From assembly GCF_023101145.1 (NCBI RefSeq), contig NZ_CP073714.1, positions 3,038,001-3,102,000 on the forward strand: 64,000 nt of DNA, written 5' to 3'. Below the pieces are notes generated by a model, which was not told the origin of the DNA, ran no database searches, and saw only the letters and a program-made list of their open reading frames with translations. Source of the DNA: Paenibacillus pabuli (GTDB lineage: Bacteria > Bacillota > Bacilli > Paenibacillales > Paenibacillaceae). Positions 34,526 through 42,604 of this stretch are shown one piece after another (position 1 is the stretch's first letter; every line of letters starts with the position of its first letter). A program made the translations under genes and the position numbers.

Positions 34526-35149
34526 ATGATGTATACATTGAATCCAAATGATCTGACGAGCAGGGATAATTATAAACTGATGAGTGGTTCGGTAGTGCCG
34601 CGACCGATTGCTTTTGTCACAACCATTTCAGAGGACGGCAGCGTCGTGAATGCAGCTCCGTTCAGTTTCTTTAATGTCGTTAGCTCCGATCCGCCGTTGT
34701 TGTCCATTTCCATTAACCGTAAGGATGGAGTGATGAAAGATACTGCCCGCAATGCAATTGAAGGGAAAGAGCTAGTCGTACATATCTGCGACGAATCGAT
34801 CGTTAACGAAATGAACGAGACAGCAGCACTACTTGAGCCGCATGAGAGCGAGCTGGAGCGAACCAGCCTGACGACGGTACCCAGTTCAGTTGTGGCGGTG
34901 CCCGGAATACAGGAAGCGCTTATTCGGATGGAGTGCAGACTGTATCAGCATATTCCGATATCGAACGATGAGGGGAAACCTGTGAGTGATCTGCTTCTGG
35001 TTCGCATTGTGCAGTATCATTTCAGAGAGAACGTGTATGATCCTGCCACCAAGTATATATTAATGGATCAGCTGAAACCGATCAGCAGGCTGGCCGGGAA
35101 TGACTATGCCAAACTTGGCGAGAGATTTACGGTGGTCAGACCGGAGTAA
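34526..35149 (+). CDS. Flavin reductase-like domain protein
   Basis: A 207-residue FMN-binding split-barrel protein of the flavin reductase family. GSVVPRPIAFVTTISEDGSVVNAAPFSFFNVVSSDPPLL is the FMN-site region, and an ISINRKDGVMKDT motif follows. Such proteins are often the reductase of a two-component monooxygenase or a stand-alone flavoprotein. No monooxygenase is adjacent. Adjacent ATGs at 34526 and 34529 lie behind AAGGGGG (34510-34517); the frame open back to 34484 would place that signal inside. Confidence 0.86.
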   Translation: MMYTLNPNDLTSRDNYKLMSGSVVPRPIAFVTTISEDGSVVNAAPFSFFNVVSSDPPLLSISINRKDGVMKDTARNAIEGKELVVHICDESIVNEMNETAALLEPHESELERTSLTTVPSSVVAVPGIQEALIRMECRLYQHIPISNDEGKPVSDLLLVRIVQYHFRENVYDPATKYILMDQLKPISRLAGNDYAKLGERFTVVRPE

Positions 35150-35222
35150 CAGCGGAGCAGGTTGAAAGACCTGTTGATGGATGGGTCTGAATAAGAAATA
35201 AAAATATTATTCTCCATTTAAT

Positions 35223-35265
35223 AAGACGGACAACATGTGCTGAATTCGCATATGTTGTCCGTCTT
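35223..35265 (+). terminator. Hairpin terminator after the flavin reductase-like gene
   Basis: AAGACGGACAACAT (35223-35236) pairs perfectly with its complement at 35252-35265. The tail is TTTGCTTG, only moderately T-rich. Confidence 0.75.
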
Positions 35266-35367
35266 TGCTTGTTTCGTGAACATAAAGGGGGTCAGTCTCG
35301 AATAGACTTGTACTATATCCTGCACATGTGACATGAACCTATTTTATATATAAGGAGGTTGGAGCCG

Positions 35368-36522
35368 ATGAACCAACGTGATGGAACCTTAACCGCAAGT
35401 ATCATGGGAATTGGAACAGCATTGCCTGTTCACCGCATTGAGCAAAAGGATGTCTCTGCTCGGCTCGCACAAGCGCTGGAGCATGAACCAGATTCCAGAC
35501 GATGGGCCAAGCGTATATTCAACCAGTGTGGTGTCGAGACACGTTATACATGTGAACCGAACCTGCTGGAGCCCGTAGAGTCTTGCCGTTATCTGCCCTT
35601 TACTCAGATGGAGAATGTTCCAACCACAGCTGAACGTATGGCCAAATATAAGGAGGCTGCCGTTCCGCTTGGAATTCAGGCAGCGCATCAGTCACTTGAG
35701 GATGCCGTCGTTTCAAATTCGGAAATTACACATCTTATTACGGTCAGCTGTACAGGGCAATTCCTGCCTGGTCTTGATGTACGACTGATTCAGCAGCTTG
35801 AACTAGCGCCGCGCATAAACCGGATTCCGCTTGTTTTCCAAGGATGCGCTGCTGGTCTGAAGGCTGTACAGTTGGCGAATTCGATTGTAACGAGTGATAA
35901 AGATGCCAAGGTTCTTATCGTATGTGTGGAGCTGTGCACCCTTCACTTTCAGCCTTCCGCCAAGCGGGATGACCTGTTTGCAGCGTCCTTCTTCGGGGAT
36001 GGTGCATCTGCCTGTGTTGTGGGCCTGTCTGGAACAGGACGCAAAGAACTGTTCAGATTGGGTAACGGGCAATCCGCGCTGCTGCCAGACTGTTCGGAAG
36101 AGATGATCTGGGAAGTCGGCAACACCGGATTCGATCTGTATCTCTCACCACAGATTCCGAAGCTTCTCGGTTTACATCTTGGTCCAGAGCTTGAACGATC
36201 ACTGAACGGAAGTAATCTGCCGGAGATCTGGGCGATCCACCCTGGAGGCCGAGGCATTGTGGACGCGGTGCAAAAGCTGTACAAACTGTCGGATGAGACG
36301 GTCGCATACAGCCGAAACATTTTACGGGATTATGGAAATTTATCCTCTGTGACGATTTTGTTTGTTTTACAAGCCATCCGCCATGATTATTGTAAAAGGG
36401 AAGAAGCCTCCAGCGGAATTGCCCTTGCCTTTGGACCGGGACTTACGGCAGAATTGCTTCCTTTTACTTATATTCCTGCACCCGTTGAGGAAAGAGAACC
36501 AGTGAATCAAGGCATGATTTAA
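35368..36522 (+). CDS. Type III polyketide synthase (chalcone synthase-like)
   Basis: A 384-residue homodimeric ketosynthase that condenses acyl-CoA with malonyl-CoA extenders to alkylpyrones or resorcinols. The catalytic triad is intact: Cys160 in VFQGCAAGLKA, His291 in WAIHPGGRGIVDA and Asn324 in RDYGNLSSVT. It resembles the BpsA-type enzymes of Bacillales. ATG 35368 follows AAGGAGG (35352-35358) by nine bases; TTG 35359 is too close to that signal. The MMPL exporter follows 42 bases downstream, so its product may be exported or placed in the membrane. The BpsB-type methyltransferase seen beside bpsA in B. subtilis is absent. Confidence 0.92.
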   Translation: MNQRDGTLTASIMGIGTALPVHRIEQKDVSARLAQALEHEPDSRRWAKRIFNQCGVETRYTCEPNLLEPVESCRYLPFTQMENVPTTAERMAKYKEAAVPLGIQAAHQSLEDAVVSNSEITHLITVSCTGQFLPGLDVRLIQQLELAPRINRIPLVFQGCAAGLKAVQLANSIVTSDKDAKVLIVCVELCTLHFQPSAKRDDLFAASFFGDGASACVVGLSGTGRKELFRLGNGQSALLPDCSEEMIWEVGNTGFDLYLSPQIPKLLGLHLGPELERSLNGSNLPEIWAIHPGGRGIVDAVQKLYKLSDETVAYSRNILRDYGNLSSVTILFVLQAIRHDYCKREEASSGIALAFGPGLTAELLPFTYIPAPVEEREPVNQGMI

Positions 36523-36564
36523 AAAGAAAAGAATCTACCATTCTGATATCAGAGGAGCTTGGGT

Positions 36565-38832
36565 ATGGGTTATCGCAGCCTTGCTGTCCTCATTAGCCGA
36601 TATCCGCGGTTTATTATTCTCAGCTGGGTATTTGTCATCGGGATGTCAGCCGTCTGGGCGTGGAAGCTGCCTGGCATTGTCCAGGATCATGGATTGAATT
36701 TGAACCAGGGAGATGCTCATGCTGTAGAGCTTATTCTGGAGGAAGAGTTCCATGTTCCTGCTGATCCGGTTATTCTTCTATTTGAAAAAAAGACAGGCAC
36801 TACCCCCGCCGAATTCCGGGATTGGATTAAAGATCGTCTGCAACAAGTGCATACACTTTCAAGTGTAACGTCCATCATCTCTCCACTTGAATCGCGTGAT
36901 AGCCTAATGCTGCGGGGGGATGCGGCGTATGCTTTGCTGGCGTTTGATGTTCCGCCTCACAAGATGGGTCCTCCGCTTGAACAGCTGCGTTCCTTGCTTA
37001 CAACAGACGGTCCGGGAACGATCCGAATAACTGGGAAATCTGTTGTACAGCAGGATGTAAACCGTCTCAGTTTTGGCGATTTGGAACGGGCAGAGGTTGT
37101 GGGATTGCCGCTTGCCTTTTTTATTTTGTGTTTTGCATTTAGAGGACTTTATGCAGCGCTGATTGCAGTCATGATGGGAGTATCCGGCGTCATAACGGCA
37201 ATGGGAGTTACATCCCTGATGGGTTACCATCTGGCGCTCTCCAACTTTGTAATCAACGTCATTCCGATGGTGGGAATGGCGCTCAGCATAGACTTTGCCC
37301 TGATTATTCTCAGCAGATTCAGGGAGGAACTCCAACGTGGTCAGAATAGTAAAGAAACAGCTATGGGGGACGAGGAACTTCTCCAGAGAATGCTGTGCAC
37401 CGCGGGAAGAGCCGTATTCTTTTCTGCGGCTTGTGTGCTGTTAGGACTGCTCGGTCTGCTATGGATTAGATTGCCGATGTTCCTGAGTGTTTCCCTGGGA
37501 GCCATTATCGTACTGGTCATATCGGTCCTGCTAAATATAACATTGCTGCCAGCCATTCTATCCCTATATTCTGTGAGAATCTTTAGACAAGCATCTGGGA
37601 ATTTTATCTCCTCAAAACAGGGGCAGTACCAACAAACGCTGCAGTCACGTTCGATCTGGTCATTCTGGTCAGGCATGATTATGAAACGGCCTGTTCGGAT
37701 GGCTCTGCTTGGAACGGGTGCGCTGCTTATTTTTGTTCTACCGGTTGCCCGGTTAGAGATCGCCATTCCGGATGCTTCTTCCTTGCCTGACAGAATGGAG
37801 TCTCGCCAAGCGACAGAGCAGATTCAGCGCATTTTTGGACAAAAGGACGTCTCTGCTGTAGAGATTGTAATTGGCGGAACGGCAGAGCTGTTGACCTCAT
37901 ACCACTGGCGAATGGCATGGAGTAAAATGCGAGAGCTTCAGCAGGATTCGAATGTGATTGCTGTTGAATCCGCATGGAGAATCATGCTGCCGGACAAGCT
38001 CTCAGACCAAGCTCAAACTCATATCAAATCGCAAATGAACATTCCATCACTATCTTTGCGTGAAGCACTGAAAGAAACCACATCTCAGCCGCCTGCTTGG
38101 CTGCGTTCATATGTGTCCGACTACTCTATTCGTATTGTAGCTTCCATTCACGGAGCACCTGGTTCCGATGAGGCTGCATCCTGGCTCGAACAGACAAGGG
38201 CAAAGGACATCGCTAACTCCATTCCCTTCATCCCCCTGCGTTATGGGGGAGAAGCAGTCATGCAGCATGAAATCATGCAAGAGGTCTCTGGACAACTGCC
38301 CAAAGTGCTGGTGTTTGTTGTGGTATCGAATTATCTCGTATTGCTCGCTGCATTCCGATCATTGCTTATTCCAATCAAAGCCATTCTGATGAATCTGCTC
38401 AGCCTGGCTGCTTCGTTCGGCGTGCTCGTCCTCGTGTTCAATCAGGGACATTTTGGCATGGAGTCATCGGCCATTGCGATCATGATTCCCGTGTTCATAG
38501 CCGGGCTTGTATTTGGAATCTCGATGGACTATGGCGTATTTATGCTGTCCCGTATCCAGGAAGTATATAGACGAACAGGGGATAGTGATCTGTCTGTACA
38601 GCAAGGGCTGGCTTCAACCGGTCGTCTGATTACATCGGCGGCGGCGATTCTGCTGGCAGTGACAGTCCCGTTTGCTTTTGCTGATGTGGCAGGTGTCAAA
38701 CAGCTGGGAATCGGAATTACGGCAGCGGTGTTCATTGATGTAACGGTTATCCGCCTGGTGCTGGTACCTGCTCTCATGAAACTGATGGGCAGATGGAACT
38801 GGTGGCTCCCAGGGACAGGGAATAAAGACTGA
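36565..38832 (+). CDS. MMPL/RND-family transporter
   Basis: A 755-residue membrane protein of the RND superfamily, MMPL type (YdfJ-like). Two homologous halves each have an N-terminal membrane helix, a large extracytoplasmic domain (about residues 40-170 and 390-550) and five further helices. The helix-4-like motifs GMALSIDFALIILSRFREE and GLVFGISMDYGVFMLSRIQE carry the Asp residues expected for proton coupling. ATG 36565 is preferred, behind AGAGGAG (36551-36557). Being directly downstream of the type III polyketide synthase, it probably moves that enzyme's lipid-like product, as MmpL proteins do for mycobacterial polyketide lipids. Confidence 0.9.
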   Translation: MGYRSLAVLISRYPRFIILSWVFVIGMSAVWAWKLPGIVQDHGLNLNQGDAHAVELILEEEFHVPADPVILLFEKKTGTTPAEFRDWIKDRLQQVHTLSSVTSIISPLESRDSLMLRGDAAYALLAFDVPPHKMGPPLEQLRSLLTTDGPGTIRITGKSVVQQDVNRLSFGDLERAEVVGLPLAFFILCFAFRGLYAALIAVMMGVSGVITAMGVTSLMGYHLALSNFVINVIPMVGMALSIDFALIILSRFREELQRGQNSKETAMGDEELLQRMLCTAGRAVFFSAACVLLGLLGLLWIRLPMFLSVSLGAIIVLVISVLLNITLLPAILSLYSVRIFRQASGNFISSKQGQYQQTLQSRSIWSFWSGMIMKRPVRMALLGTGALLIFVLPVARLEIAIPDASSLPDRMESRQATEQIQRIFGQKDVSAVEIVIGGTAELLTSYHWRMAWSKMRELQQDSNVIAVESAWRIMLPDKLSDQAQTHIKSQMNIPSLSLREALKETTSQPPAWLRSYVSDYSIRIVASIHGAPGSDEAASWLEQTRAKDIANSIPFIPLRYGGEAVMQHEIMQEVSGQLPKVLVFVVVSNYLVLLAAFRSLLIPIKAILMNLLSLAASFGVLVLVFNQGHFGMESSAIAIMIPVFIAGLVFGISMDYGVFMLSRIQEVYRRTGDSDLSVQQGLASTGRLITSAAAILLAVTVPFAFADVAGVKQLGIGITAAVFIDVTVIRLVLVPALMKLMGRWNWWLPGTGNKD

Positions 38833-38888
38833 CATCATCGGTTCATGGAACTTGTTGTTATTGACATGCAGAGCAGAAGTACAAGATC

Positions 38889-38943
38889 AAAAAGGTTGTT
38901 CTCGTAGCCTGGAGGTCAGGTATGCGAGGATATCCTTTTTTTT
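38889..38943 (+). terminator. Intrinsic terminator after the PKS-MMPL pair
   Basis: AAAAAGG and CTCG (38889-38904) pair with CGAG and CCTTTTTTT (38925-38943), with inner CCTG/CAGG (38908-38911 with 38917-38920). Confidence 0.82.
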
Positions 38944-39087
38944 ATCGAAATAGTGTGAATTTAGCCCAAAACAGGCAATAATGTTAAATTTACAGGCTGG
39001 ACGTTGATTTATAATAGATTGGACAAGTCCACCATATATTTTTTTACATACGATTATCATTTGAATCCACTGGAGGGATGAACGGTA

Positions 39088-40107
39088 ATGTCGGATATTG
39101 AATCCTATCTGCTAAAACAAACAACCCCGCGCGGACGTTCCGCTTATCAGGCGGGCCAAGCTCTTGAGCAATGGCGCAGCCAGTTGCGCACACGGATTAT
39201 AGAACGGCTGGGCGGTTTCCCGTCCGTGGCGGCGGAGCTGAATCCCGTACTGCTGGAACGGACCTCTTGTGACGGATACATTCGGGAGCGGGTTGAGATT
39301 ACAACCTATGCCGGGCTGCGTATGCCCATTTATATGCTTATACCCAATGTGGTAAGCGCTACCAAGGAATCACGTCCAGCTATTATAGCCTGTCATGGAC
39401 ACGGGTATGGCAGCAGGGAGATTTCCGGTATGGAACCAGACGGTTCACCACGAAAGGGCGAGCCCGGCTTGCATAAAGACTTTGCCGTCGCTCTTGTACA
39501 GCGTGGATATGTGGTTGCCGCTCCTGAATTGCTTGGATTTGGTGACCGAAGGCTGGAGGAGGATCGGGATGCAGCTCCTGGTGCAAGTTCCTGTACCAAA
39601 ATTGCCGCGCATCTGCTCATGACAGGCCAGACCCTGGCTGGGCACCGAATCTATGAAACGATGCGTGTGCTGGATTACGTAACCACCCGTCACGAAGCTG
39701 ATCCAGCACGTATTGGCAGCATGGGCATCTCGGGTGGCGGACTCGTTACGGCATTCACTGCTGCGCTGGATGAGCGCTGCCGTGCGGCAGTCGTGAGCGG
39801 TTACGCAAGTACATTCCAGGGCAGCATACTGGACAGAAATCATTGCCTCGACAATTATATTCCAGGAATTCTGAGGGAAGCAGAGCTGCCGGATATCATG
39901 GGTCTGATCGCACCAAGGCCGCTATTTATTGAAGCTGGAAGTGAAGATCAGGTATTTCCGGTGACAACAGCAAAAGAAGCCTATGCACGATTGACAGAGA
40001 TCTATGAACAGGCGGGGGCACAGAAATGGCTGGATGCAGACTTTTTTACAGGCGGCCATGAGATCAGCGGAGGAAAAGCCTATGACTGGCTTGATAACGT
40101 TCTGTAA
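39088..40107 (+). CDS. Alpha/beta hydrolase, acetyl-xylan-esterase-like (Abhydrolase_7 type)
   Basis: A 339-residue cytoplasmic hydrolase. Ser215 sits in GSMGISGGGL, Asp287 in EAGSEDQVFPV and His324 in FTGGHEISGG, forming a plausible triad; IIACHGHGYG provides the oxyanion loop. The N-terminal helical segment (residues 1-75) and PELLGFGDRR fit the dienelactone/acetyl-xylan-esterase-like hydrolases. GGAGGGATG lies upstream of ATG 39088. A secreted CE12-type esterase follows after 42 bases, so the pair may deacetylate plant cell-wall oligosaccharides inside and outside the cell; this role is inferred from context. Confidence 0.82.
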   Translation: MSDIESYLLKQTTPRGRSAYQAGQALEQWRSQLRTRIIERLGGFPSVAAELNPVLLERTSCDGYIRERVEITTYAGLRMPIYMLIPNVVSATKESRPAIIACHGHGYGSREISGMEPDGSPRKGEPGLHKDFAVALVQRGYVVAAPELLGFGDRRLEEDRDAAPGASSCTKIAAHLLMTGQTLAGHRIYETMRVLDYVTTRHEADPARIGSMGISGGGLVTAFTAALDERCRAAVVSGYASTFQGSILDRNHCLDNYIPGILREAELPDIMGLIAPRPLFIEAGSEDQVFPVTTAKEAYARLTEIYEQAGAQKWLDADFFTGGHEISGGKAYDWLDNVL

Positions 40108-40149
40108 GGCAATCATATATAAATGAACCTTTGAGAGGAGAATTTAGCC

Positions 40150-41322
40150 ATGAAATGGTCAAAATCCATTCGGTATTTGCTCTGTCTTACCCTGTTTATC
40201 AGTGTAATTGGGGGTGCTCTGGCAGCTAATAGTGGACAAGTCGCTGAAGCTGCGGCGAATGAGTACAAATTTGATTTTGGTGCCGGCGCAGTTGAGAATG
40301 GTTACACAGGTGTATTGGCATCGGACGCCTACACTTCAGCGAAAGGTTATGGATTCAATACTCCTGCCAATATGCGAAATGTAACGGCCTCTGGTACAGG
40401 CGTTGCAAGCGATGCTGTACAGTTTGTAACCTTTGGAACGAAAAGTACGAATACGTTTAATGTGGATCTGTCCAATGGTCTGTACGAAGTCAAAGTGATC
40501 CTGGGCAATACAGCCAGATCAAGTGTGGCAGCAGAAGGGGTATACCAAATCATTAATATGACGGGTAATGGGGCGACTGATCAATTTCAAATTCCGGTGA
40601 TGGATGGGCAGTTAAATCTGCTGGTAACGGAAGGAAAAGAAGGCACGGCATTTACACTCAGCGCACTTGAAATCCGGAAAATATCGAATCAGACGGTGAC
40701 CAACCGTACGATCTATATTGGCGGCGATTCAACAGTCTGCAATTATTATCCGCTCAGCACCAGTGTACAGGGTGGCTGGGGCCAGCTGTTTCCTTCCTAC
40801 GTGAATACCAGTACATTTCAGATTCGCAATATGGCCTCAAGTGGCCAAATTGCCAGAGGTTTCCGAGATGATGGTCAGATGGAAGCCATTCTGAAGTATA
40901 TTAAACCAGGAGACTACTTTATTTTGCAATTAGGGATTAATGATACAAATGCCAAGAACAATACAACGGAAGTGGAGTTCAAGGAGATCATGCGCGACAT
41001 GGTACGTCAGGCCAAAAATAAAGGAGCCACCGTCATTCTATCGACGCCTCAGGGTCGAGCAACTGATTTCAATTCATCCAATGTGCATACTGCGGAAAAT
41101 CGCTGGTACAATGCATCAACGCGTGCACTGGCGCAGGAAGAGGGCGTGACGCTTGTAGAACTGAACAAACTCAGTTCCACTTATTTCACTTCCATTGGAC
41201 CTGCTGCAACTCTGGCCTTGTATATGACAGGGGATACGCTGCATCCGAATCGGGAAGGGGCTTCCCAGCTTGCAAGAATCGTTGCTGCCGATCTGAGAAG
41301 ACAGGGACTGGACGGATTTTGA
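40150..41322 (+). CDS. Secreted rhamnogalacturonan acetylesterase (CE12, SGNH hydrolase)
   Basis: Removes acetyl groups from rhamnogalacturonan I in pectin. The 390-residue protein has a signal peptide (cleavage near ALA-AN at residue 25 or shortly after), a beta-sandwich N-terminal domain (about 37-175, malectin/galactose-binding-like, YKFDFGAGAVENGY) and the SGNH catalytic domain. Block I is IGGDSTVCNY (Ser194), block II has Gly in ASSGQIARGF, block III has Asn264 in LGINDTN and block V is GDTLHPNREG (Asp362, His365). GAGAGGAG lies upstream of ATG 40150. No rhamnogalacturonan lyase or other pectinase gene is in the window. Confidence 0.9.
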   Translation: MKWSKSIRYLLCLTLFISVIGGALAANSGQVAEAAANEYKFDFGAGAVENGYTGVLASDAYTSAKGYGFNTPANMRNVTASGTGVASDAVQFVTFGTKSTNTFNVDLSNGLYEVKVILGNTARSSVAAEGVYQIINMTGNGATDQFQIPVMDGQLNLLVTEGKEGTAFTLSALEIRKISNQTVTNRTIYIGGDSTVCNYYPLSTSVQGGWGQLFPSYVNTSTFQIRNMASSGQIARGFRDDGQMEAILKYIKPGDYFILQLGINDTNAKNNTTEVEFKEIMRDMVRQAKNKGATVILSTPQGRATDFNSSNVHTAENRWYNASTRALAQEEGVTLVELNKLSSTYFTSIGPAATLALYMTGDTLHPNREGASQLARIVAADLRRQGLDGF

Positions 41323-41395
41323 GCCGGTTAAAATAAAGCTTCGTTCCACTGCTCCACAAACATAGATTGGACTAAGCTGAATCGTATAAACCAAC

Positions 41396-41440
41396 ATACC
41401 CCCGGGACAGCACGTAATGTGCAGCATGTCCCGGGGGTAT
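41396..41440. terminator. Perfect hairpin between convergent genes, without T-runs
   Basis: ATACCCCCGGGACA (41396-41409) pairs with TGTCCCGGGGGTAT (41427-41440), with inner GCAC/GTGC. It lies between the CE12 gene and the end of the mrp operon. Neither side has a T-run, so it may act as a transcript-end barrier rather than a classical terminator. Confidence 0.6.
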
Positions 41441-41461
41441 CTGATTGTAAGAACCAAGTGA

Positions 41462-41854
41462 TTATTCCATCATATCCTTGGCCTCGTGGTTGACCTTTTT
41501 ACCTTTCAAGAGCGGTTCAAGTTCATCCTGCACACTCTGCTCCCATAACGGTACGTCTGTGCGATAGGCAGCCCGCCCGTTCAGATGTCCGGCTACCGGT
41601 GCTGTGATAAAGACAAACACAATGCCGAGCAATACCCTGGCGCTGATATAGTTATCGTAATACCAGAAGAAGAGAAACGCTCCGCTCAGCACACAAAGTA
41701 CGCCGAGTGTAGTGCTTTTGGTGGCGGCATGCGCTCGTAAATATACATCGGGCAGCCGGATTAATCCGAACGCGCTAAATGCACTCAGTAGTGCTCCAAG
41801 CAAGACAATGAGTCCAATGACAAGTCCAGCGGTTCCATCAACGATCTCCTTCAT
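41462..41854 (-). CDS. mrpG: Mrp/Mnh cation:proton antiporter subunit G
   Basis: A 130-residue membrane subunit with three hydrophobic segments. GLIRLPDVYLRAHAATKSTTLG is the MrpG hallmark. I chose the internal ATG at 41854 (MKEIVDGTAGL) because a GGGGGG stretch precedes it and the alignment with MrpG starts there; the frame extends to 41896, deeper into mrpF. The polar C-terminal tail (residues 95-130) is cytoplasmic. It is the last gene of the operon. Confidence 0.93.
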   Translation of the reverse strand: MKEIVDGTAGLVIGLIVLLGALLSAFSAFGLIRLPDVYLRAHAATKSTTLGVLCVLSGAFLFFWYYDNYISARVLLGIVFVFITAPVAGHLNGRAAYRTDVPLWEQSVQDELEPLLKGKKVNHEAKDMME

Positions 41855-42122
41855 TTTTGAATACCGCCCCCCGTTCAATGTATCGTGCAAATGCAACAGT
41901 GCTTAGAAAAGCGAGAATACCAATCAACAGAATAATATCCAGATAAGCTTGGGTATGAAGCATCATGCATAGAACAGCAACGATGGCAATGACGTTAATA
42001 CCGATCGTATCCAGTGCCGTAATCCGGTCCGCCATGGAGGGTCCCCGCAGCACCCGGTACAGACAGCCCAGAATGGCCAACGAGAGAATAAGCAGGGAAA
42101 TGAACAACAGTGAGGATAACAT
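41838..42122 (-). CDS. mrpF: Mrp/Mnh cation:proton antiporter subunit F
   Basis: A 94-residue subunit with three membrane segments. RVLRGPSMADRITALDTIGIN is the MrpF signature. Its ATG shares one base with the mrpE stop (TAATG), with GGAGGTG seven bases upstream. Its 3' end overlaps the chosen mrpG start by 17 bases. Confidence 0.93.
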   Translation of the reverse strand: MLSSLLFISLLILSLAILGCLYRVLRGPSMADRITALDTIGINVIAIVAVLCMMLHTQAYLDIILLIGILAFLSTVAFARYIERGAVFKNEGDR

Positions 42123-42604
42123 TATCGTGTCACCTCCATAATGGCTTTTTCGAACGTATTTTTGATATCATCACTCATTTTCTGTTCGTCTTTGATATCC
42201 AGCGCGTGAATGAATAATTTTCGTTGATTGCCCGAAATTTCCAGTGGCAGGGAACCTGGTGTTAGTGAAATGAGTAGGCACAGCAAAGTAACTTCCCAGT
42301 CGGAGGACAGCTGTGTCTGGTAGGTAAATATGCCGGGCCGAATATCGAGCTTCGGCTTCACAATCTGGCGAATAACCTCAATACTGGCCCGTACCAGCTC
42401 CTTGAACAGTAAGGCAATCAGCTTGATGATCGCCCAGACACGAACGATATAGAAGCGTTGCGGAAAGAACCGTCGCATGCTCCCAATCAGCAGCAGACCC
42501 AGCAGAAAACCCGTGAGAAAACCAACACCATTCCACGCATTATTCAGAAACATCCACACAAAGGTAATGATCAGATTCAGTACAATCTGAAAGGCCATAC
42601 GCAT
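42122..42604 (-). CDS. mrpE: Mrp/Mnh cation:proton antiporter subunit E
   Basis: A 160-residue subunit. Two hydrophobic segments at the N-terminus are followed by the conserved KPKLDIRPGIFTYQTQL and LCLLISLTPGSLPLEI regions and a cytoplasmic C-terminal domain (LFIHALDI). It begins immediately after the mrpD stop, with AAGGAG inside the mrpD end. Confidence 0.93.
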   Translation of the reverse strand: MRMAFQIVLNLIITFVWMFLNNAWNGVGFLTGFLLGLLLIGSMRRFFPQRFYIVRVWAIIKLIALLFKELVRASIEVIRQIVKPKLDIRPGIFTYQTQLSSDWEVTLLCLLISLTPGSLPLEISGNQRKLFIHALDIKDEQKMSDDIKNTFEKAIMEVTR

